NCBI GenBank assembly: GCA_002369255.1
Contig: DFFO01000052.1
Span: 1 to 6,671, forward strand
DNA length: 6,671 nucleotides
Source of the DNA: Lachnospiraceae bacterium UBA3774
Lineage (GTDB): Bacteria; Bacillota; Clostridia; Lachnospirales; Lachnospiraceae
Direction: 5' to 3'
Of the stretch, positions 1-5,742 are shown in pieces (the first letter of the stretch is position 1; every line of letters begins with the position of its first letter). A program made the position numbers and the translations under genes. The notes under the pieces were generated by a model, which saw nothing but the letters and a program-made list of their open reading frames with translations, was not told the origin of the DNA and did no database searches.

Positions 1-74
1 CCAGTAAAGAGGGTACATATCACTCCGACAAAACGGAAAGAGGGTTTTTTGCGTTTTTTGTATATGCGTTACTA
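1..74. other. Non-coding end of window downstream of rubrerythrin
   Basis: No gene is visible. The plus strand carries the direct repeat AAAGAGGGT at 6-14 and 37-45 and two T6 runs at 45-50 and 54-59. The only hairpin next to these runs is a 4-bp TCCG/CGGA stem, which is too weak to call a terminator. No convincing terminator for the leftward rubrerythrin is seen either. If a gene converges from the left, its 3' end lies outside the window. Confidence 0.5.
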
Positions 75-614
75 TTAATAATTCTCCTCATGCACCTCAA
101 AGAAGCTCTTGGGATGAGCGCAGGTGGGGCAGATCTCGGGAGCCTTTGTGCCTACCACGATATGACCGCAGTTTCTGCATTCCCATACCTTGACTTCGCT
201 CTTTTCAAATACCTGAGCTGTCTCAACGTTCTTAAGCAGCGCACGATATCTCTCTTCGTGCTGCTTTTCGATAGCCGCGACCAGACGGAACTTGACAGCG
301 AGGGCCTTGAAACCTTCCTCTTCGGCGGTTTTCGCAAAATCCTCATACATATCAGTCCACTCGTAGTTTTCGCCCTCGGCTGCCGCGGCAAGGTTTGCGG
401 CCGTGTCGCCGATGCCTTCGAGCTCCTTGAACCAGAGCTTTGCATGCTCCTTTTCATTGTCTGCGGTTTTTAAGAAAAGCGCGGCGATCTGCTCATAGCC
501 TTCCTTTTTTGCAACGGAAGCAAAATAAGTGTATTTGTTTCTTGCCTGAGATTCTCCTGCAAAAGCAGCCTGGAGATTCTGTTCGGTTTTGGTTCCTGCA
601 TATTTGTTGCTCAT
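75..614 (-). CDS. rbr: Rubrerythrin
   Basis: Cytoplasmic non-haem diiron peroxidase that reduces hydrogen peroxide to water with electrons from rubredoxin or NAD(P)H-linked reductases; a main oxidative-stress enzyme of anaerobes. The 179-residue product has the full two-domain layout. Residues 1-135 form the ferritin-like four-helix bundle, with Glu21, the E54-x2-H57 motif, the EWTDMY segment (85-90) and the second E116-x2-H119 motif as diiron ligand region. Residues 141-179 form the rubredoxin-like domain with C146-x2-C149 and C162-x2-C165 binding a single iron. Length is near the usual 180-195. The start is fixed by AGGAGG (minus strand, 621-626) six bases upstream of ATG. It is a single-gene unit divergent from the next gene, with its own promoter. 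No key ligand is missing. Family assignment is secure; the physiological electron donor is not shown. Confidence 0.97.
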   Translation of the reverse strand: MSNKYAGTKTEQNLQAAFAGESQARNKYTYFASVAKKEGYEQIAALFLKTADNEKEHAKLWFKELEGIGDTAANLAAAAEGENYEWTDMYEDFAKTAEEEGFKALAVKFRLVAAIEKQHEERYRALLKNVETAQVFEKSEVKVWECRNCGHIVVGTKAPEICPTCAHPKSFFEVHEENY

Positions 615-620
615 ATTTGT

Positions 621-626
621 CCTCCT
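621..626 (-). promoter_or_regulatory. Rubrerythrin ribosome binding site
   Basis: The minus strand reads AGGAGG, a perfect anti-16S match, six bases before the ATG at 614-612. It decides the start codon. Confidence 0.9.
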
Positions 627-650
627 CTTCAGACTTAAAATAATATCAAA

Positions 651-665
651 CTTAAACCATTATAA
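651..665 (-). promoter_or_regulatory. Possible degenerate PerR box on the rubrerythrin -10
   Basis: The 15 bases read TTATAATGGTTTAAG on the minus strand. Against the Bacillus PerR box (TTATAATnATTATAA) the left half is perfect and the right half matches 4 of 7. PerR control of rubrerythrin is established in some clostridia. Because the left half includes the TATAAT of the promoter, part of the match is expected anyway, so this is a weak inference. Confidence 0.3.
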
Positions 666-687
666 TAAAAAAGATATTTTATAGCAA
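659..687 (-). promoter_or_regulatory. Sigma-70-type promoter of rubrerythrin
   Basis: The minus strand shows -35 TTGCTA (682-687), a 17-base spacer and a perfect -10 TATAAT (659-664). Transcription would start near 652, giving a leader of about 38 bases that contains the AGGAGG site. The -35 matches 4 of 6 consensus bases. Confidence 0.75.
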
Positions 688-711
688 GAAAAGATTAAAC
701 AAATACCATTA

Positions 712-721
712 CCGCCGGCGG
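712..721. repeat. Perfect 10-bp GC-rich palindrome between divergent promoters
   Basis: CCGCCGGCGG is its own reverse complement and stands in otherwise AT-rich intergenic DNA. It lies 14 bases upstream of the rightward -35 box and 24 bases upstream of the leftward one. The position suits an operator or activator site shared by both promoters, but no known regulator is recognised from it. Confidence 0.45.
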
Positions 722-735
722 CGGGTTAAAAACTG

Positions 736-764
736 TTGACACAAACCGGCATATAATTTATACT
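736..764 (+). promoter_or_regulatory. Sigma-70-type promoter of the licC-like/permease unit
   Basis: A perfect -35 TTGACA (736-741), a 17-base spacer and a -10 TATACT (759-764) give 11 of 12 consensus matches. The start would be near A771, leaving a leader of about 62 bases before the ATG at 833. A second TATAAT at 752-757 is too close to the -35 to pair with it. Confidence 0.85.
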
Positions 765-804
765 ATGTTCAGCTTTTGCGCCTAAAAAACAAAAAATGAA
801 CATA
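764..804 (+). repeat. 8-bp inverted repeat at the predicted transcript start
   Basis: TATGTTCA (764-771) and TGAACATA (797-804) are exact reverse complements separated by 25 bases. The left arm begins on the last base of the -10 box and covers the predicted start site; the right arm lies in the leader. It could be a two-site operator for a dimeric regulator. It is less likely to be an RNA hairpin, since most of the left arm would not be transcribed. Confidence 0.5.
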
Positions 805-832
805 AAAACGTTGTTTTATCACGGAGGAATAC

Positions 833-1726
833 ATGCAGCTTACAAAAAAGCAATTTGACATCCTGGAAACTCTGGCTGAGAAAAAAGGAAAGCTCAGTCA
901 GCGGCAGATAGAGGAGCTTACCGGGCATTCTCTTGGCACTGTCAATAAGGTGTCAAAGGAGCTTTCAGACGCCGGATACGTCCAAAACGGAATTATTACA
1001 GACAGAGGACTTGACGCGCTTGAACCCTACAGAGCCAAGAAAGCAGTGTTCATTGCGGCTGGTTTTGGTTCGAGACTTGTACCCATTACGCTCAATACTC
1101 CAAAACCTCTTGTCCGGGTCAACGGAGTCAGGATCATAGATACCCTGCTCGATGCTTGTCTAAAGGCAGATATTACGGAGATATACGTTGTTCGCGGTTA
1201 TCTTGCGGAACAGTTCGATCAGCTTTTATACAAATACCCCATGATAAGGTTTATCGAAAACCCCGCTTACAACGAAGCCAATAATATTTCATCGGCGGTT
1301 GCGGCGCGTTATCTGCTTCAGAATGCTTACGTCTTTGAATCGGATCTTCTGATCGCAAATCCGTCGATAATCAAAAAGTATCACTACTTTTCGGACGTTC
1401 TCGGCATATGGAAAGAACGTACCGACGACTGGTGCCTGACTGTTGACAAGGATGGCTTCGTAGCGGAAGAGAAGGTCGGTGGCCTAAGCTGCTATCAGAT
1501 GGTCGGAATCTATTACTGGAATTCACAGGACGGCGCAAGACTTGCCGGGCATCTTCAGGAAGCTTTCGAAGCTCCCGGCGGGAAGGAACGCTACTGGGAG
1601 ACCGTTCCAAACGTGGTATATAAAGGGCAGTATAAGATCATGGTCCGCCCCTGTTTTGATAAAGATATAGTGGAGATAGACACATTCAGAGAATTAAAGG
1701 CGATTGACAAAACGTACGACGTCTGA
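833..1726 (+). CDS. licC: Winged-helix / LicC-type phosphocholine cytidylyltransferase fusion
   Basis: Predicted to couple CTP and phosphocholine (or a similar phospho-alcohol) to CDP-choline and pyrophosphate, the activation step before surface or lipid decoration. The 297 residues hold two parts. Residues 1-65 form a winged helix-turn-helix with recognition segment around 32-48. Residues 69-293 form a sugar-nucleotidyltransferase fold with AAGFGSR (75-81), TPKPLV (89-94), YNEANN (146-151), SD of the metal site (170-171), GKERYWE (250-256) and EID (281-283). The GYLAEQFDQL segment (122-131) closely resembles pneumococcal LicC as I remember it. Standalone LicC lacks the N-terminal DNA-binding part. 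The start is supported by GGAGG (823-827), five bases upstream, and the reading frame is continuous through both domains. It leads a two-gene unit with a transporter. No LicA or LicD is present, so the substrate is inferred; ethanolamine or another amine alcohol is possible. Confidence 0.88.
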   Translation: MQLTKKQFDILETLAEKKGKLSQRQIEELTGHSLGTVNKVSKELSDAGYVQNGIITDRGLDALEPYRAKKAVFIAAGFGSRLVPITLNTPKPLVRVNGVRIIDTLLDACLKADITEIYVVRGYLAEQFDQLLYKYPMIRFIENPAYNEANNISSAVAARYLLQNAYVFESDLLIANPSIIKKYHYFSDVLGIWKERTDDWCLTVDKDGFVAEEKVGGLSCYQMVGIYYWNSQDGARLAGHLQEAFEAPGGKERYWETVPNVVYKGQYKIMVRPCFDKDIVEIDTFRELKAIDKTYDV

Positions 1727-1730
1727 GCAA

Positions 1731-1743
1731 AAGACGGAGTCTT
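1731..1743 (+). repeat. Small hairpin between the licC-like gene and permease
   Basis: AAGAC-GGA-GTCTT forms a 5-bp stem with a 3-base loop in the 43-base gap. There is no T run after it, so it is not a terminator. It may do nothing more than modestly affect message stability. Confidence 0.3.
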
Positions 1744-1769
1744 GAAGCGATCGGAGAAAGGAAAGAAAA

Positions 1770-3233
1770 ATGGAAAACAATTCAGGACTTAAAAAGCAGC
1801 TTAATCCCATTCACGTTTGGGCGCTGGCTTTCGGCTGCGTAATCGGCTGGGGCTCGTTTATCAACCCGGGCAAAAAGTTTCTCGTAAACTCCGGCGTTGC
1901 AGGAACGGCTATAGCCATGGCCCTCGGTGCATTGGTGATGATCATCATAGCCTACAGCTACGCCTATATGGTACCGAAATATCCGATGGCCGGAGGTGAG
2001 TTTACCTTTACCAAAAACTGCTTTGGCAAGACGGCTGCGTTTATCTGCGGATGGTTTCTGGTGGCGGCTTATCTTACGAACGTTCCGATGAACTCCACCG
2101 CTATAGCGCTTATCATCAACAATCTTTTCGGAAAAGAAAACATTTTCAACAGCGTGCTCCTTTACAGCATCGCGGGGACCGAGGTCTATCTTGGCCACGT
2201 GCTTTTGGCAGGGGGTATCCTGATACTCTTTGGAGTTTTGAACATTCTCGGAGTCAGAAAAGCCGCTTTCGTACAGATGATCCTGTCATCTCTTCTTGTG
2301 CTGGCTGTTGCCACTCTCGTGATCGCCGCTCTTGCAAGCAAAGAGGCCGCTCTTGCAAATACCGCGCCCATTTGGGGCTTTGACAGAGCCGCTGCAGCCG
2401 AGGCAGGATTAAATGCCGAGCAGATAAGGCAGGCAAACGAATCCGTTTCCACAAGCGGAGTTATGTCGGCCATACTTGCCACCTTTGCCATTGCGCCATG
2501 GGCTTTTGTCGGCTTTGATACTATTCCTCAGGCAGCGGAAGAGTTCAAGTTTTCCTACAAAAAAGTAATCGGCATTATGATCGTGGCCATTTTGTTCGGA
2601 TGCTTTGTCTATATTGCAAACAATACGGTGGCCGCGGCGGCCTACAAGCTCTGGCCGGAAGAAGTTCTCGACAAAAACAACTGGGTTCTTTTGCTTGCGG
2701 CAAAGAAACTGCTCGGAAGCTTTGGCCCGGTGCTTATCGGAATAGGCGTTTCCTGCGCGGTTCTTTCGGGTATCATGGGCTTTTATCTTGCGTCAAGCCG
2801 CCTGATGTTTTCAATGGCGCGCGACGGTTATCTGCCAGCGACGTTTGCAAAGCTCGATAAAAAGCACAGCACGCCCAAAAATGCAATGATTTTCTGCATC
2901 GTCATATCTCTTTCCGGTCCGCTGCTCGGCAGAGAAGCCCTCGGATGGTTCGTGGATATGTGCGCTATCGGAGCGTCTATAGGTTATTTCTTTACCAGCG
3001 CGGCTACTCTTGTTACCATGAAGCGCGACGGAGACGGCAACAGGCTTTTAAAAGTTATGGCAGTGCTCGGAGTAATCTTTTCCTGTGCGTTCATGATCCT
3101 GCAGCTCGTTCCCATTCCGGGCCTTTCGGGAGTAAGCTTCGGAAAAGAATCCTATATCATGCTCGTCATCTGGATTGCTATCGGAGCAGCATTTTATCTG
3201 AAGCAGATGAAACAATTCAAATCAAACGACTAA
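1770..3233 (+). CDS. APC-superfamily amino acid/amine permease
   Basis: Integral membrane transporter, probably importing an amino acid or amine by proton or sodium symport or by exchange. The 487-residue length and about twelve hydrophobic segments (roughly 14-33, 43-67, 88-118, 142-160, 166-188, 230-250, 264-290, 315-340, 372-385, 391-415, 428-446, 461-478) fit the APC fold. Family marks are the broken first helix with GCVIGWGSF (22-30), the sixth-helix motif FVGFDTIPQAAEEF (246-259), and the SSRLMFSMARDGYLP stretch (342-356) after helix 8. A charged extracytoplasmic or cytoplasmic loop of about 40 residues (189-229) lies between helices 5 and 6. ATG is preceded by AAAGGA (1757-1762). It lies 43 bases after the cytidylyltransferase gene with no terminator between, so the two are probably co-transcribed. 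That pairing suggests choline, ethanolamine or a related amine as substrate; this is inference, and an ordinary amino acid remains possible. Confidence 0.9.
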   Translation: MENNSGLKKQLNPIHVWALAFGCVIGWGSFINPGKKFLVNSGVAGTAIAMALGALVMIIIAYSYAYMVPKYPMAGGEFTFTKNCFGKTAAFICGWFLVAAYLTNVPMNSTAIALIINNLFGKENIFNSVLLYSIAGTEVYLGHVLLAGGILILFGVLNILGVRKAAFVQMILSSLLVLAVATLVIAALASKEAALANTAPIWGFDRAAAAEAGLNAEQIRQANESVSTSGVMSAILATFAIAPWAFVGFDTIPQAAEEFKFSYKKVIGIMIVAILFGCFVYIANNTVAAAAYKLWPEEVLDKNNWVLLLAAKKLLGSFGPVLIGIGVSCAVLSGIMGFYLASSRLMFSMARDGYLPATFAKLDKKHSTPKNAMIFCIVISLSGPLLGREALGWFVDMCAIGASIGYFFTSAATLVTMKRDGDGNRLLKVMAVLGVIFSCAFMILQLVPIPGLSGVSFGKESYIMLVIWIAIGAAFYLKQMKQFKSND

Positions 3234-3253
3234 AAAGATGTCGCTAAAATGCG

Positions 3254-3290
3254 CTTCCCGCCGCAGGTTTTGAGGGCGGGAAGTTTTTTT
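3254..3290 (+). terminator. Intrinsic terminator after the permease
   Basis: A perfect 9-bp GC-rich stem, CTTCCCGCC (3254-3262) with GGCGGGAAG (3275-3283), has a 12-base loop and is followed directly by seven T residues. It starts 21 bases after the permease stop and separates the two rightward units. Confidence 0.93.
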
Positions 3291-3319
3291 GCGGAAAAAT
3301 AGTTTCTGCAAATGATTAC

Positions 3320-3338
3320 TCGCTCACCATTATAGCGA
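3320..3338 (+). repeat. Short inverted repeat in the glf -35 region
   Basis: TCGCT (3320-3324) and AGCGA (3334-3338) flank nine bases and cover the place where a -35 box would lie. It is a possible operator, but a five-base arm can occur by chance. Confidence 0.25.
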
Positions 3339-3344
3339 AAAGTA

Positions 3345-3353
3345 TGGTATAAT
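3345..3353 (+). promoter_or_regulatory. Extended -10 promoter of the glf unit
   Basis: TGGTATAAT is a perfect extended -10 (TGnTATAAT). No good -35 stands 16-18 bases upstream (best TCACCA at 3324-3329), which an extended -10 can tolerate. Start expected near 3360, with a leader of about 20 bases. The site follows the terminator of the previous unit, which supports an independent transcript. Confidence 0.75.
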
Positions 3354-3380
3354 AACCGGGCAGAATCTCGGAGGGCATTT

Positions 3381-4517
3381 ATGAAACAATACGATTATCT
3401 GATAGTCGGAGCGGGGCTTTACGGAGCGGTTTTTGCCAATCTGGCGGCGGAAGCCGGAAAGACCGTGCTTGTTATCGACAGAAGAGATCATATCGGCGGA
3501 AACGTTTTTACGCAGAACGTAGATGGAATTCACGTTCACAAGTATGGCGCGCATATTTTTCATACAAATGACAGAGAGGTCTGGGAGTACGTTAAACGGT
3601 TTGCCGAGTTCAACAATTTCATCAACTCCCCCGTGGCAAATTATAACGGAGAGATATACTCTCTCCCCTTCAATATGTACACGTTTAACAAAATGTGGGG
3701 AGTCGTAACGCCGGGTCAGGCAAAAGAAAAGATCAGCGAGCAGAGGGAAGCTGCTGGCGTCGCGGAGCCGAAAAATCTCGAAGAGCAGGCGATAAGCCTT
3801 GTAGGAACCGATATTTACGAAAAGCTGATCAAAGGCTACACGCAAAAACAATGGGGGAGAGCCTGCGCAGACCTGCCGGCATTTATTATAAAAAGACTTC
3901 CTGTGCGCTTCACGTATGACAACAATTATTTTGACGCCGCCTATCAGGGCATACCCAAGGGCGGCTATACAAAAATGATAGAAAAAATGCTCTGCGGCAT
4001 TGAAGTCAGGCTCTGCACCGACTTTCTTTCCGAGAGAGAAAAATATGAAAACATCGCGAAAAAAACGATCTATACGGGGCCTATTGACGAATACTTTAGA
4101 TATTGTCTCGGCGCTTTAAAATACAGATCTGTCAGATTTGAGACCGAAAAGCTGAGCATCCCGAATTTTCAGGGAAATGCCGTAGTAAATTATACCGATC
4201 CCGAGACTCCCTGGACCAGGATTATCGAGCACAAGTGGTTTGAATTCGGAAAAGACGACGACGGCGAGGATATTCCTTTTACAATCATTTCACGCGAACT
4301 TAGCACGGAATGGACGCCGGGACGGGAGCCGTATTATCCTGTTAATGACGCAGAAAACTGCGCCCTGTATGAAAAATACAAAAAGCTCAGTCAGGCGGAA
4401 TACGAGAAAAAAGGCGTGGTCTTCGGCGGAAGGCTCGGACAATACAGGTATTTTGACATGGATCAGGTCATAAAAGCCGCGATCGAAAAAGCAAAGGAAC
4501 TGCTCAAAAAAGATTGA
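3381..4517 (+). CDS. glf: UDP-galactopyranose mutase
   Basis: Cytoplasmic FAD enzyme that interconverts UDP-galactopyranose and UDP-galactofuranose, the donor for galactofuranose in surface glycans. The 378-residue protein matches the usual bacterial length. Visible parts are the N-terminal FAD-binding GAGLYG (10-15), the acidic end of the second strand with DRRDHIGGN (33-41), GAHIFHT (56-62), the YTQKQWG substrate-loop motif (153-159), the KRLPVRFTYDNNYF stretch with Arg176 (171-184), PWTRIIEHKWF with Arg280 (277-287), and the C-terminal GRLGQYRYFDMDQ (350-362), which closes the FAD and UDP-sugar site. All family landmarks are intact. GGAGGG (3370-3375) lies five bases before ATG. It is first in a probable operon; the next gene begins 14 bases after its stop. 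No galactofuranosyltransferase is in the window, so the acceptor glycan is unknown. Confidence 0.97.
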   Translation: MKQYDYLIVGAGLYGAVFANLAAEAGKTVLVIDRRDHIGGNVFTQNVDGIHVHKYGAHIFHTNDREVWEYVKRFAEFNNFINSPVANYNGEIYSLPFNMYTFNKMWGVVTPGQAKEKISEQREAAGVAEPKNLEEQAISLVGTDIYEKLIKGYTQKQWGRACADLPAFIIKRLPVRFTYDNNYFDAAYQGIPKGGYTKMIEKMLCGIEVRLCTDFLSEREKYENIAKKTIYTGPIDEYFRYCLGALKYRSVRFETEKLSIPNFQGNAVVNYTDPETPWTRIIEHKWFEFGKDDDGEDIPFTIISRELSTEWTPGREPYYPVNDAENCALYEKYKKLSQAEYEKKGVVFGGRLGQYRYFDMDQVIKAAIEKAKELLKKD

Positions 4518-4531
4518 CCGGGGATTCTTAA

Positions 4532-5698
4532 ATGACTAAAGCAGCGGAGTTTTTTTTCAAAATAATACAAAGTAAGGTATGCGGCGAGCCAATGCCTGAC
4601 GCAAATGTTGCGGACGCGCCGGTTTTGGACGTCTGCAATTTTGCCGCACGCCATGCAATGGCTCTGCCCGTTTTGGATTTTTATCTTACCGGATCGGAAC
4701 GGAATGCAGCGCTGCTTTCGCCCGAACAAAAAAACAAGTTTTCAAAGTCGTTTGATCTGGGTCTGTACAAATCAGTCCTGTTTGATGGCGACGCCGAGAT
4801 CATAAAAAACGTTTTCAATTCCGAAAAGATAGACTTTATCCCGCTTAAAGGGGCAGTCATCAAAGGTTTTTATCCTGAGAGGTGGATGCGTTCATCCGTT
4901 GATATGGATATCCTTGTAAAAAAAGAAGATATCAAACGGGCTCTAAAAGCGCTTGAAACCGCCGGATACAGCGTTTTAAAAGAAAAAGGACACCATGCGA
5001 TCCTTAAAAGCCCGTCAGGCTGGATACTTGAGCTTCACCACAGGCTGACAGACGCCGACACTCCCGGCAAGGCAATTTTGGAGAGTGCGTGGGAGTTTGC
5101 CATACCTGTTTCCGAGAATGAGTATAGGTTTACTGAAGACTTTTTCTACTTTTACCATATTTTTCATATGGCGCATCATATCGGAAACGGCGGCTGCGGC
5201 ATCAGACCTTTTCTGGACCTTTGGCTGATAAACAGGCAGTTTGGCAATATCGAAAAGGAGCTCGTTTTGGAGTCAGGCCTGTCAGAATTTGCCGAAAAAG
5301 CGGAGATCATTTCCGAGAAGTGGTTCTCAGAAAAGCCATATGATCAAAGCGAACCCTCGTCATGTCTTGACGTTTTTGAAAAGTTTATTATAGAGGGCGG
5401 ATCTCAGGGCACTGATGAAAATGCCATCCTAATAAACAGAAACCTCAGGAAAAACAGGCTTATGTACTTTTCGCACCGCATATTCCTGCCTGCCGAGGAA
5501 CTGAAGAAAAACTACCCGGGGGCAAAGGCGCACCCTGCCTTGATCCCTGCATATCAGGTAAAGAGGTGGATCGCCGGTCTAAGACGCGACAGGAAAAGAT
5601 TTCGGAAAGAATTAAAGTACGCAAACGGACTTTCGCTCGAAAAGATAAAAGAGATCGGGGAAATGATTGACTCGCTTAACATCAGAGATTTTTTATAA
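4532..5698 (+). CDS. Nucleotidyltransferase family protein (PF14907-like)
   Basis: Probable cytoplasmic nucleotidyltransferase of unknown substrate. The 388-residue protein resembles the uncharacterised NTP_transf_5 family. The core is FIPLKGAVIKGFYP (102-115) followed by RSSVDMDILV (120-129), where Asp124 and Asp126 form the DxD metal pair of the polymerase-beta fold; ILELHHRL (165-172) supplies the likely third acidic residue, Glu167. A second family block, HMAHHIGNGGCGIRPFLDL (212-230), has conserved histidines and the GxGIRxxxDL pattern. The C-terminal part (305-388) is basic and helical. ATG follows glf by 14 bases, with only a weak GGGGA (4520-4524) upstream, so translational coupling to glf is likely. 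Known relatives are often near polysaccharide or peptide-modification genes, which fits glf here. It does not look like a toxin-antitoxin nucleotidyltransferase, which is shorter. Family call is from motifs; substrate is not inferable. Confidence 0.82.
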   Translation: MTKAAEFFFKIIQSKVCGEPMPDANVADAPVLDVCNFAARHAMALPVLDFYLTGSERNAALLSPEQKNKFSKSFDLGLYKSVLFDGDAEIIKNVFNSEKIDFIPLKGAVIKGFYPERWMRSSVDMDILVKKEDIKRALKALETAGYSVLKEKGHHAILKSPSGWILELHHRLTDADTPGKAILESAWEFAIPVSENEYRFTEDFFYFYHIFHMAHHIGNGGCGIRPFLDLWLINRQFGNIEKELVLESGLSEFAEKAEIISEKWFSEKPYDQSEPSSCLDVFEKFIIEGGSQGTDENAILINRNLRKNRLMYFSHRIFLPAEELKKNYPGAKAHPALIPAYQVKRWIAGLRRDRKRFRKELKYANGLSLEKIKEIGEMIDSLNIRDFL

Positions 5699-5699
5699 T
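5667..5699 (+). promoter_or_regulatory. Weak candidate promoter before the deacetylase
   Basis: TATAAT (5694-5699) overlaps the stop of the preceding gene, and TTGACT (5667-5672) is the nearest -35-like box, but the 21-base spacer is too long for a normal sigma-70 promoter. The deacetylase may instead be read through from glf. Confidence 0.2.
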
Positions 5700-5710
5700 A
5701 TTATTTTTTT
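5695..5710 (+). repeat. AT-only palindrome plus T run in the 44-base gap
   Basis: ATAATATTAT (5695-5704) is a perfect palindrome that spans the upstream stop codon, and its last base begins a run of seven T (5704-5710). It resembles a terminator in shape but has no G-C pair, so strong termination is unlikely; partial attenuation is possible. Confidence 0.25.
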
Positions 5711-5742
5711 AATTGTCATAATTAACGAAAGGGAACTGTTTT

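Noticed and set aside
5..59. Possible terminator from the repeated AAAGAGGG and T runs
   Set aside because: The repeats are direct, not inverted, and the required CCCTCTTT arm is not in the plus strand of the window; only a 4-bp stem forms.
90..473. Open frame of 127 codons on the plus strand inside rubrerythrin
   Set aside because: It is antisense to a clear rubrerythrin gene, has no recognisable domain, and I see no promoter or ribosome site that would favour it.
804..819. Near-palindrome ATAAAAAC-GTT-GTTTTAT in the licC-like leader
   Set aside because: It is made mostly of A and T runs with an unpaired A and is too weak to call an operator or RNA element.
615..832. Riboswitch or small RNA in the divergent intergenic region
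   Set aside because: The predicted rightward leader is only about 62 bases and the leftward about 38; I see no conserved riboswitch core or stable multi-stem fold.
3330..3851. Open frame of 173 codons on the minus strand over the start of glf
   Set aside because: It overlaps the glf promoter and the conserved FAD-binding region; the product has no recognisable motif and is best explained as a shadow of glf.
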